Source: Phylloscopus collybita
Taxonomy: Eukaryota > Chordata > Aves > Passeriformes > Phylloscopidae
NCBI GenBank assembly: GCA_027886175.1
Contig: JAJNNQ010000008.1
Span: 2,318,501-2,382,500 of the forward strand
Reading direction: 5' to 3'
Length of the DNA stretch: 64,000 bases
In this document: in pieces, positions 1 through 12,329 of the stretch
Numbering within the stretch: the first letter of the stretch is position 1
Layout of the letters: each line of letters begins with the position of its first letter
Notes under the pieces: generated by a model
Databases searched by the model: none
Seen by the model: only the letters and a program-made list of their open reading frames with translations
What the model was told of the DNA's origin: nothing
Program-made: the position numbers and the translations under genes

Positions 1-3000
1 TTCATCACAGGCAGCAGCTCTGTGGCTCTGTTTCCACATCCTCCTTCTCCCTCAGCAAACTGCCCTTACATTATTTACCTACAGCTCAGGTAGGCAAGCT
101 CAGTCCCCTTTAAAGGGAAGAAAAATGCAGTTCATGAATCAACAAAGAACTGGGATTTGATTTTTTTATGGTTCGCAATCTACATCTCAGTACATCTAAA
201 TTTCAATTAGTCTGTTTAAAAACACTCCTGCAGTCAGTGATGTGTGCTGTTTGCCTGGGCTATCCAGAAAAGAAAAAAAAAGACAGCAATGATGAAGAAG
301 AGAGAGAGACAGAAATCTATACTCTATTAAATGTATATTACTTTACCTTTGGATTTTAAAATCTAAGAAGTCAAATTAATGATGGATCTGTTTTTCAGAA
401 AAAGTAGTTACCCACAATCATCCAATCTCACTGAACTCTAGACAATAATTCCTACATAAAATTCAGAATTTTTTATTTGCTAATGGGGACTGTTTTTGTT
501 TCATTTTATACAGAAATGTTAATCTTAAAGGTTCAAGAAATGGAAAATGTAACATAGCCACAAACACATTTTTATCCAAGAGGTACTACTCTTCCTATTA
601 TAAAAATCCATCCTATTTTCAAGTTGAATTGGTGCAGCTTCAACACCCAGTCTTTGGATCTTACTCTACCCAAAGTTCCTCCATCAAGCTTCAGTGCTGT
701 AGAACAACTCATCAAAGCCTGAACTGGTTTCAGAACTATTAACCTAGATTAAAAGGAAATTAGGTAGAATGACTGACAACAGCAGAGTATTGTTGGATGG
801 TGGGCAGCCTTTGATTTCACTGCTTACCAATAACTTTTTTAGCCAAACTACACCAAAAACAAAGAGCAAAACAACCAAACCCCTCACCCGTGTGATTCTT
901 AAGAATACCATAGCCTGTCTCCGCAAATATTCAAGGAGACATTTCCTCAGGTCAGGTTTTTCAGACAGCTTCACTGAGTGAGAATACTCCCAACATTTCC
1001 CAGGTACAAACTGAGTTCAGGCTCTGACATCCTGTTGAATATTGCAGCATTTTGTCAAGAAATCACGGCCACGGCTTCCTTGTGGCAAGGAGAGCAGGTT
1101 ACGAACGAACCTCTCATGCCATAAAGCACAAGGAGGATCAGATCCTAAAACAGTCAGAATTTCCATTTCACAGCACTTTTTCCCAAGCAAGAACAGAGTG
1201 ATAAATTCAATATTTGACCTTAGAATTTGTAGGGCAGCAACAAAAAGGATATATTCCATCCAGCAATATCTTAAATCTATTTTAAAGTGAAGTGTTTGTG
1301 CTTAAGATTGTTTCGAATTTTTTTTTGCTAGCTACAAAACAACTGAAGGTGTAATTTAAGTGACCAAGAGTGTACAATGTCTGTTCACAAAAAAAAAAAA
1401 AAAAAAATTTGAACATCACAATTAAAGATGAGAGTTTGAACACAAATACTATCACTAACTTATAGCCACAAACACCACCATCCATTGGTGGTGCTCATTT
1501 ATTATCTGTATTAAAGCATTAAAATTGGAAGGGGAAAAAAAAAAGGCAAACTATGAAGATAAAAGACATAAAAAAACCAGCTGAAAGAGGGTGAGGAAGA
1601 ATTGGCCAGTTTATCCAGGCAGACAGACAGACTGGTAGATGGAGGTTCCTGCTGGCTCGTTCATTAAGGTCATCTCCTGACCCCTGTGCCACTGAAGAAA
1701 AGACAACAGCTGTTTCCAGTACCAGTGGTAAGAATGATGGAAATGAATTAATCCACAGATGGAGACCAGCACCTGAAGGGACCAGCCTGGTGAGCAACAA
1801 GAGTCTTTGCCTGAGAAACACACTTAAATGTTACCATATGGAGCGCTAACAGGAGACAGAGGGGAATGAAAAGCTCTGCACGCCGTGTTATTGCCACAAA
1901 AGCTTAAGTATCGTGTTATTGATAAGGATAACAAAAAAGAATGTCTGCCTAGGCATTCCTGATTTACAATTCATAAACTAACAAATTGGTTAAGACGCCT
2001 TAATTAAGAGAAACTAGGTGATTAAATTGCTGAACTGAAAGAATCTACCCAAATAAAAGTGTAAAATAAGATTGCAAGAGAACAGAACTCAGAGATGCAA
2101 AAGCCCCATTAAAATCTGAATCAATTCCTCCTGATGATATGTTTTTCAGACTGAAGAAGCATCAGCTGTTAAGCCAATATGACACTTCATGTTAGTCAAA
2201 AGGCTGAAAAGCTGCAATCATGTTTTATTAAAATAACTACACACGCTGGGATGGGCTGAGGGAGAGTACCATGGTGCCAGAAAACAAGAACAATTAATTT
2301 AATATCTCTGAACTCTTACGTGTAGCATTTGCAGTTTAAACCCCAGAATGTAACTGTCCATCTTTATTTGAATGTATTTTCTACACATGGCCCTTGGGGA
2401 ATAACAGACTGGAAGAAACAGAGCTGCACTATTGGAAATGCTGAAAAAATAAAGCTCAAATATATTGACAGAGCTGGAGAACTGGGCAGCAAATATTTGG
2501 AGGTCACTGGCCAGTTTCATGTCTCTCTTATGAAGCATAAAACCCAGTAAAATAAGGAAAACAAATGCTTGTGCTTAGCGAGCCAGTGTCCTGCAGCCCC
2601 CAGGGCTGTGTGCAGCAGGTATTGCAGCAGGGCAGAGCAGAAACCACTTTTACCACCCAAAAGTGCCACCCAGCTGAGGCAGAATTTGACAGACAATTTT
2701 CACTCTGCCAGTTGACAGCAGGTTACCCCTCTCTGGACATTTCACCACACTGCCAGGAATTCCAGATGATATCAAAAGGCCAGATCCTTTGAGAACAGGT
2801 ATTTGTACAAGTGCCACACTGCTCCTTCCTCACCCACTCCCATCCAGTTTTATTCAGCACAAGCAACTCCAAGTGTGTTCATGTTGCAGAACAAATCAGA
2901 GGTTTGCCTGGACTTTTGCTCCCTGAAGTGTGCCCCCAGGGTGTCAGCTCTGGGACCATCAGATTAAGAAGTAAGTGTGTGTACACTTCTACTTCTAAGG

Positions 3001-6000
3001 CTTTTTTAGTGTTTACATTAAAAGCCACATTTTAAAGTAGTTTCAGAACTAAGATGTCAATAGATCTCTGTGCTGAGACTCAGAGAAGATTTCAGCCCAT
3101 TCAAGCAGCCTTCGGTGAGGAGGAAGGTTTACCTACTTTAAGCACACTTTCACATTTCAATAGGTTAAAAAAGCTTCACTGCAAAATGAAATTTTGCAGG
3201 TCATTTACTGATTATGATTAAATCACCTTCATTTATTACCATACGGAAAATAAGCCACTGTACTCAACAAGGGAGGTAATCTTAACTGCTTAGCAATTTA
3301 TTCAAATACTCCGAAGTGAAAATCATTTCTGGGCTGTTCATTCATTAATAAGGGCAGATGGATGGCAGTTTGAAATATTATTTAAATATCTTTGAAATTT
3401 AATTCCTAGTTTATATAGGTCAAAGAGGTTTCCCTGTTTACATATTCCAACCTGTGCAATATGAAGAAAGATATATTTCAAGAGGTGATTCTGTGAGGAG
3501 ATTCAACTTCTGGGCTAAAATACACAAATACACAGAACTAAATTCAAACACAGAGATAAACTGTATTTTTCCTGCCCTATAGTCTTCCTATTGCAGGTTC
3601 CATTAACAATGAACTTATAAAGTCAAGGCAGTAGAATGCAGCTGATCTGCAATGACAAGAACATATCAGTAAAATGACACTGTCTTTTTCAAGAAGCACC
3701 TCTTATAATTATTTCCAAGAGTTTTCTAAGAGCTCACCAGTCCCAATTGGGAAGCAAAGCCTTTCTCACCCTTTCCATGCAGATTCCACAACAGCTGCTT
3801 GAGTGAGGGAGGGGATTTGTGTGCTGCAAAGTATTTTTTTTTTTTTACAAAGTATTTTGCCCTTGTAGAAGGTGCTAATTTGTGTAAAAGTGTGTTGTAA
3901 TGAAAAGGAAAATTCTTTCATAACCCAGAGAACTTTCACTATTGGATGGGGGCAGGGAGGCAATGTCTAAGTACATCAACTATGTCTCTTTAATTAGGTC
4001 ATTAATCAGCATCTATGAAAGCTGTTGAGATGCATTTTTTCAAGTCCCATATGCTTAAACTTTAGACTAAAATTTCCTCTCAGCTCTGAAACCAGTAAAA
4101 TATAACTACCATTCATACCAGAAAAATAACCTGCATCTCTACCTATCACTGAAATTCTTCCATGCAATTCTTCTTTTCCTCAGTGCAGTAGCTGCTCACC
4201 TCCAACCTTGGCCTGCTGGAGTCCAAGAACAACCCACAGAGCTCCTTCCCCATACCCCAAGGGGAAGCTCATCTGAAATGATGTAAATCCCAAGAAACAA
4301 ACTTTCATCAGTGGATTCACCCACAGGTCACAGAAAACTATTTAGCTTCCTTTGTTCCATCCTTTTGTTTTATCCATTACTTACACCTCTAAAGAAACCA
4401 CATCAGGCACTGCAATTGCAAGTGTTTGCACCAGAACTCCAGATCAAAAATGATTTGAGTTTGAAATGTGGCTTTAGAAGAACTCTGCACAAAACCAGTG
4501 CTGCAAAAAACCTATATTGGCTCATGGAAAAGAAAATACCTGCTCACCAGATTATGAGGCTGAAAGGGAGCATTCAATTTTCTAAACTTAAGCTATATAA
4601 CACAGATCACTGATTTTTATCCAGTTTGTTCTGTATCCGGGGCAATCACTCACATGTGACTAAGGCATATTTTCTAGAAACAGCTACTCTTAAAAGATTC
4701 ATAATTATCCCTTTTTTTACAAAACTATTGCTGCTGCATATTGCTCTAAATTAATGTGAACAGGGAACTGGAAACTAAATTCAGCTGCAAATGCCACGAA
4801 ACTTCACAAAGTTCAGAAATCCAAGAACTTGCTTTTTGCCCTGTAACAAGGATAGTGTGTGTGAAGAGCCCAGACAAAGAGTGCAGCAGACAAAGAAACC
4901 CCCCTCTGATGACATCAAGCACTTGGGTGTTTACTTCAAAGGCTTGGAAATTATTTTTAGACATTGTTGGGACTTGTACTGGGGGATGTCTCCTTACTGC
5001 ACATCTGGAAAACAAGAGTCTGAATTGGGGGGATTTGAAGGAGGATCTAGTGGGTAAATTGAGAGAGTCTCTCCCATCTATTCTCTCTAATCCAGAGGCT
5101 TTAAACTCCTCCTTGTTATACACTGGGATTGCACATACCCAGCAGGCTGATCCATGGGAACCCCAGATCTCAGCACTACACTCCAACAAACAGGGAAGAT
5201 CATAAAATATTACTTAGGCAGAAATTGAATGAGTAATTGGGTATCTCAGCATTCCTGGGACTCCTTGTAGGAGGTGGCAGGGTTATTGAAAAGCAAAGGA
5301 AACATGGCTTAAGAAAGGAAAGCACAGTGAAATTAAAATGCTTTGCAAATAGTTATATTGGCAAAAATTGAGTAAAAAGCAGCTTTCTAACTAGTCCTAT
5401 TTTAGCCTGAACTATCACCCCACCAGAATACAAGTTTTTTCATGGTACCCATATTATCAATAATTATTTCTCCTGGGGAATTATGAATATGCATTTACAA
5501 AGGATTTCTTGAGAGAAAAAGAAAAAACAACAGCCTTCCTAAGACAGAGGTGGGAAGCAAACTAAGTTAATAAATCATTCTGCCTCAGATCTCTGGAAGA
5601 TGTGTTAGTGATGATGTTTTACACTTTTGGTAATTTTATAGCTACTGGCTTAACTTATCTATTGTCTGCCACCAAATTTCAACTAGCATTTGAAATTACT
5701 CAACCTGTCTACTTATGTGGACTTTGTCCCTTTCTCTTGCAAAGCAGAGCTTTCCTTCTGGAGACATGTATTGAATAGTTCTTGCCTGACCTACAGATTA
5801 ATCAGAATTTAAATACTGTATTATTTCAACAGGCACTTCTAATATCTGTGTTTCCTGCCATGAAATGTAATTAGGGAAAATTAATTTACCAGGGGACCTC
5901 TGAAGCTTTACCTCCTTCCCCACTGCTGTTTGCACTGGGCGACATTCAGATGTAATTCCTTCTACTCCAAGTGCATCAGGGCTACCCTCCCCTAGACTGC

Positions 6001-9000
6001 CACGGAGCAGAAAAATGTCACCCACTCTTTGGCAGGTTCACAACAGTGACATTTTCCCAGGAAAACGAGACTGTAGCAGTCAGCTCGACAGCTTTATCAT
6101 TGTTAATGAAAACAATTGGAAATACACTGAACATCTTGTTCCGTGACTTAAATCAGTCTGTAACTATATTAGAGATGCAAGCCAGTGCTCCAGGACAGAT
6201 TATCTCCCCGTGAGTCTCTGATGGAGCTCTGCTGTTTGTAAATGCAGCTGGTGCTCAGTGTTGTCAGGTAGGATAATAAACGAGGTACACCTCAGTTCAC
6301 ATCCCTCGCATCGGTTTTCATGTTATGTTCTTAACCTGTATCATCCTTTCTTTCTCAACATTGATTTTGATCTGGAGGGCACACAAAAAAATATGCAGCT
6401 GCAGCCCAATGTTTTCATATGCAACTTCAAAAAGTGGGTTTTTTGCAGCCTGCATTCAGAGCGGGCTGCAGGCCACCCTTTGAAAATTCATTATTCAGGT
6501 TATCTGGAGACAGAGACAAGAAACAGGTCGGATCATCTGCGTGGTGAAAGCAGCCCATCTTTTACAGTTGGGTTTTGAGGATTTTCCCTGTGAAACAAAG
6601 GCCAGACCACAGGGATGAGTTAGAGAAGTGTCTTCTATTTAAACTCAACAGTGTCAGGCATATAACGTGCCCTTTATATCTATAGTTTATTTTAACACAT
6701 ATCAAGGAGACAGGAAATTAGTGATCAATGTAGAAGGGAGCATGAGGTTTCATTATAAATTAATGTATGAAGACTCGGATTTCAATGATGAAACGAACAT
6801 GAATCTTAAAAATTGTCTGTCTTTATGAAACAGATGAAAATTATTACAGTATATAACTTTTTGGTGACATTTTACTGCAAAGGGCATATTGTTACAAAAT
6901 TTAGCAATGATGTAGCTAACAGAAATACTGCAGGGATAGATAAGATTATTTATGTAACATGATAAAACATGAAACATGGATGGATTTGACTCATCGGTTT
7001 GCGGAATGGGAAAAATACTTTGGCCTGCTCGTAAGTGAATCCTCCTGTTAAATCAAGGAGCAGCAAAGATGGGATTTACTAGGAGCCAAGAGTGCACAGC
7101 AATAGTCAAATCCAGTCCATCCAGTTTGGTTCTGGAGCACAAAAAGTTAATGGAAATAAAATAGGGAAAAGAAGGAGAGAATACAGGAAAGGTTTAGAGA
7201 ACCTCACTTAGGTATCCACCTCAGTGGTGGGGTTTTTTCCAAAACCAACCTATCCCTGCAGTGTCACAAGGAGGCACTGATAGCTGGATAAAAACAATCA
7301 CCTACTGAAAATGGAACTGAGTAAAAAATATCTGTAAGTAGAGACATTGCAACACAGAACTGGTGGAAGGTTGCTGCAAAGTAATTCTGCTCCCCAAGCT
7401 GGAGCTGGAGAAACTCAGTCCCACAAGGGGCCCTGGATTAACATTGCTGGAGGCCTGGAATTAAACTGAGGTTCTGGAATATTTCTTAGATGGAAAGAAC
7501 ACATACACTGATTGACCCACATATAGACATGATTGACTCATAGGAAATAATCACCAGAATACAGAAAGCTCAGAGCTAACAGAAACAAAAACTTGTCATA
7601 AAGATACAATCTTTATCAGCTCAATGAATCTTGGCTGTACAATCTTTAAAAAAGATAATATATCCCACACATCAAAATCAGGCAGACTTACATGCATAAA
7701 ATTTGGGCAAACTCAACTGGACACGTTTCTCTAAAATAAATGTGATGGAGAAAATAGATTTTCACACAAAACTAAGGTCAAAATTAGGTTTATCTTGGAA
7801 CCAAAACTTCAGTCTTACCTAAGAAAATATTTTCCCATATGTAAGTTTTCAACACTATTCTCCCTAGAATTTCATAACTGAGTTCAGATTAAAATTACTT
7901 GCTATCCTTAATTAATTGAACCTATATTCCATTTTCATCTTGTTTCTCTTCCCTCGTCCTTCCTTCCTACCTTGCCAGGATAAACCATTCTGTTACATTT
8001 GCAAGCTCTAACTCAACTCATACCACTGTGATTTCCTTTAAACAAGCAAAAAGACAGTAAAGGAAAGAAAAACAGAGAGAAACACCTGCAAACTATTATG
8101 AATTCTGAACCCACCCACACAGCCTGTAAGTTATAAGTTAAAATAAGGAGATTCAAAGAGAGAAATAAAGTGGGTTTGGGTTTGTTTGGTTTTTGTTGTT
8201 TTTTTTTTTCTTTCTATAAATACTGGCAAACAGATGATACTAAAATCTTTAGGAAAATATTTTTGCACATTTTGGTTGTGCACAAACAACAATTTCTATT
8301 TCCTTCTTGGACTGGGGATGATTCAGTGCCATTCCTGTTATCTGAGATGTTCATAATGGGCTGAACCCTGACTGGATGAAGGTACATGACCTCAGGACTG
8401 TGCCAACCACACTCTCCAGCAAAGAGGCTTGGAACTTATGATTTTCTTGGATGGCCAGTTTTATCACACTGATACTTTTGTTGTTTATCAGACCAAAAGG
8501 TTTGACCCTTCCTTTACACAACTGACAAATACTGGTCAAACAATGCAGGCAATTGCATTTTTCTTAAATGTGAAACACCTTTGATTTGTTATGTAATCAA
8601 TTATTACTCGTGACAAAATTTGAAAAATTTATATCAGAATAAAGAGAAAATGAAAGTTATAAGCTCTCTTCTCTCTTGAAGATCTTCTGTACTGAAGCAG
8701 CTCTACAAGCTTCCATCAAAACTAATTTTATTACGAGCAGAAACTAACATGTTCAGCTATAAACTACATTCTGATGGTTAGCCAGAAGTCAAAAACCTCA
8801 GAGGTGGTATGGCTCTCTTGCATCCAGAAGAATTTGCTCTGGACATTGTAAGCCAGGTTTCCACCCAGTAAATACATGAAGCATAGAAACTAAACTAAAT
8901 TATTTTTCCCTGGAAATAGATATAAAGTACAATAAATTCAGTTTAGTACATTAAGATTTACTATTTCATTTTTACAAGTGATCTATCAGCATTCTGTAAA

Positions 9001-10100
9001 GCTGGGCATCTCACTAAGATGCCAGTGTAAAAAAATGCACTTGAGTATTAAAACACTCATCACTGTAACAGAACACAACCCAAGTAAACTAATTAACTCC
9101 ATTGCCACAGAACATACTGGAAGAAGTTCAAAATTAGAAAACACAGGATGACTTTTCTTCACATATCTGCCTTACTGTTCAGATGGATAAAATTTAACAT
9201 AGCTGTGCTTTCACTTATTATATGCAATAATAAAGACACAGTAGAAATACTCAAAGGTAAGGGAATGGTGCAGTATTTGCCTTAATGTAAAATAAACAAA
9301 GGAGGCCCTTACAAAATATGAATGCCAAGAACTACAGTGTCTGAGCCTGGCCACAGAGAAAAAGTATATTGAAAAACATACTGAAAGTATACAAAAGTAC
9401 ACTGAAATATCCAATTTAAAAGAAACATAAAAGATGTTATGAACAAAGGAGTCATTCTTTAAGTGTTTTTCTCTGAGCTTTCAGCAGGTTAATACAGATA
9501 AATGCATAGAGGTATGTTACTTTGCATATAAAATTGTCAGCCTGAGAGCATTCTGAATTCAGCATTCGAATTAGGACCATGCAATGGTCCTTAGAGCAAC
9601 TTAGAGCAATCAGTAGGCAAAGAAAAAAAAAAAGTACCAATAGCAAATCCAGCTCACATGCCATTTCCATGGTGCACATGTATTTATGAGGTGGTTATAC
9701 ACACTGTGTGCACCCCAGTAGCAATGAAGCCTGTGCTTCAAATGCTCTTTTGTGTAACAGCACATGCAAAATAACATCTTCACTTTTGCTGTGAACCAGT
9801 TATGTTATCTACCTGCAAGAATTTACTGTACTCATACGACACTGCTTGCTTCAAATAAATATGTGCACATCATATGTGCATGCCTTGCACATGTGTATTT
9901 ATGTGTACAGACAGCATCTATGCATGGACACAGGCCCATACATGTATACAAATAAATTTTATAGGAAAGTGAGCAAAAAATAAGGTTTTCTACAACTGTT
10001 TAACAGGACTGGTTTTAGCCTCTGTGACTTATGGAGTGTAGGGAAGCTCGATTCCATGGCTGTAGGTTTTTCTACCACCCTACTCTCCTGTCTCTGTATC
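1..10100. other. Gene-free AT-rich noncoding DNA
   Basis: No coding gene, RNA gene or recognisable transposon could be supported in this stretch. Reading frames here are short, lack domain-like sequence and frequently overlap frames on the opposite strand. The largest pair, at 4746-5205, is treated under rejected items. An A19 run lies at 1389-1407, and shorter T-runs occur around 3834-3846 and 8201-8209. The texture is that of avian intergenic or intronic DNA. Old diverged repeats or conserved noncoding elements could be present that cannot be recognised without alignment. Confidence 0.6.
1389..1407. repeat. A19 homopolymer tract
   Basis: An uninterrupted run of 19 adenines. No retroposon body was recognised upstream of it, so it may be simple slippage rather than a retroposition tail. 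Confidence 0.9.
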
Positions 10101-10122
10101 GCACCCCCTCACTGAAAAGATT

Positions 10123-10218
10123 TTTACACGTACAAAATTCATAACCCAGGTAATTTTACATGTACAAATGTGTTTACACATCTGTGTTTACATGTACAAA
10201 TTCCATAGGTATGTATCC
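10123..10218. repeat. Degenerate 32-bp tandem repeat, three units
   Basis: The core TTTACAYGTACAAA occurs at 10123-10136, 10155-10168 and 10187-10200, spaced exactly 32 bp each time. This gives three units: 10123-10154, 10155-10186 and 10187-10218. The second and third cores are identical, and the first differs by one base (C for T). The 18 bp between cores is much more diverged. Each core contains a TGTACA- or CGTACA-type near-palindrome. It is either an old minisatellite with a preserved core or a spaced array of a binding motif. Similar ACATGTAT-type words are scattered upstream at 9674-9950. Confidence 0.7.
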
Positions 10219-12280
10219 ATCTCTGTCCCATAGGTACTGTGGGAAACAGTACCTCAGAGAAATTCCTTGAAAGTTTGAAGAACTCCATTTTTACTTTTTT
10301 GCTTTGTTTCAAGCCTGTGGTTCTTTGGACAATTTATTTATTCATTTTAATGCATTTTAGGAAATACTTGTCCAGGCTATCAATCCCAGAGCCATTCCAG
10401 CCAGGACAAACTCTTTATTTGTGAAACATCATCCACTTTTTAATGTAAGAGACACCACAAGAGACGTTACCAGGGCCTGAGCTCTCTTGCAGAGAACAAT
10501 CTGACTGGGGTGTTTGACCCCAGGACTTCTGCAAGGCTCTTCCCTGACCTGTGCTGGGAACCTGAGCAGCTCTGCCTGTGCCTCCATGGAATAAATCTGC
10601 AATGGTGATTATTCCATGCTCGAGCCACCTGTCCTAATGAATAACACTTCCCGTGTAGCCGTTCCCAGATATTGGAGGTGGCTACTCAAGCTTGAAAGAC
10701 AAGTGGAGAAATTAATAACTGGTGCACAAGCTCCTTAAATGGCACAGGGGCAAAAGAGGGAAAGAGGAATTCACTGCTCTGGCTTTCCTACGGCTCTGGG
10801 AAGGGATTTGTGAGTACCAGAAGCCCTGCATCAGCATGAACCTGAGCAGACACACAAGTGAGCAGTACCACAACTGCATTTTGGCTTAAATTAGGAGTCA
10901 TTGAACATTGATTATAATTTTACTTCAAATTTCTAAAATAGAGAGAGGCAGAGACTTAAAAATTGAGGAGTGCAATGTTATTTGTGTTATTTAGGAGCTG
11001 AAAAAAACGACCAACTGTCCCCCCATCCTGATCTAATGCAGCAGCACCACCACATTTTCTCAATTATTATTTTTAAAACCAGAATTTTTCCAGTAAACGG
11101 GTTTGTGTATTTCTTAGCTTTCTGAGTTAGCACTATTTATAAAGTAACTCTAGTAAATACACAGTAAATGCCTTTGCCAGTCATTTCCATCAACAGACCC
11201 TTCTGAACCAAACAAACTGATGGTTTGGGAGCTTTTGCTACTTTTTTGCCAAACAGCACTGGATTGATTTGTTAAATTCTGTAACACAAACACGCTTAAT
11301 AGCAAACAATGTCAAAGAAACACACATTTCGATGGCCCCTGGAAACTTCAAAATGTGCTTTTCCTGTGTTTGAAGTTGAAACAAGTAAGCAATACTGTTG
11401 TCTTCTCAATTTGTTGATTTTGGGTTTTGTCCAGACTTGCAAAGACCAATCCAGTGACATGCAGAAAAACAGAATTCATTTGTTCAGCTACTTATCAAGC
11501 CAACTGTGTGTTATACACTAAGATGAATCTGTTAATGCTGTTTTATATTGAAAATGCTTCTCTATTGTATTTATCTGCTGTGTCACTAAAAGTTATCTGC
11601 ATGGAGACTTAATAACACCCTTAAATGAAAGCCAAAGGGACATTAAACATACATATAATGCATTCTTATGCGCAGTATATGTGTGTTTTGATTTTTTTAA
11701 TTCAAAGTGAGTGACTGCTGATGAAATTGAGTTAGCTAGTAGGTTTGTAGGGGTAATATCAGTCACTCTGTAAATTATTCCAGCAAAGTAAAAGCCAGAA
11801 GTACAGATACTCCATTTACACAGGGCTCTAGTCACCACCAGAGCTGGCTTGCCCATCTCATCTCTCCTGCTCAAGTACCTGGAAAACAAAAAGCATCTAT
11901 TTCCAGTTTTAGCTGGATAGTTGAACACTCAGGGCAGGACAAGACTGTATGTTTATTTTTCAGCCCTGCTTATAATGACAGACCCTCTCTTTAAGGGCTT
12001 CCATTCTCAGCATTTATTATATCTAGAGACCAGTACCTGCAACCTTCTGAGCACCTCCAGCTACTTATTTTTATAAAAACGTGATACCATTGATATAACA
12101 CAAAAAACTAGTGATCCATTCTACTTTAGGGAATACTATTGCACCCATGGCCCCACCTCCCAGCTCTGTTCCTCCACCCACTTACTACGACAGCTCAAAA
12201 TTTTGTCAAATGTCACTTGATTTTGCCACTCTCCCTGAGCAGATCTCTGCCAAATTTCAATTCCTGCAGGTATTGCTAAA

Positions 12281-12329
12281 GAAGAAAAAAAAAAAAAAAA
12301 AGAAAAAAAAAAGAAAAGAAAAAAAAAAA
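12281..12329. repeat. Interrupted A-rich tract
   Basis: About 49 bp of A broken only by single G bases, in the pattern A-runs/G/A-runs. It could be a decayed poly(A) tail of a plus-strand retroposon, but nothing upstream was recognised as a SINE, LINE or processed gene copy. Confidence 0.85.

Noticed and set aside
4746..5205. Three overlapping open frames (149 and 88 codons plus, 147 codons minus)
   Set aside because: Openness on both strands reflects local composition. There is no domain, conserved-looking motif or convincing splice site, and no neighbouring exon.
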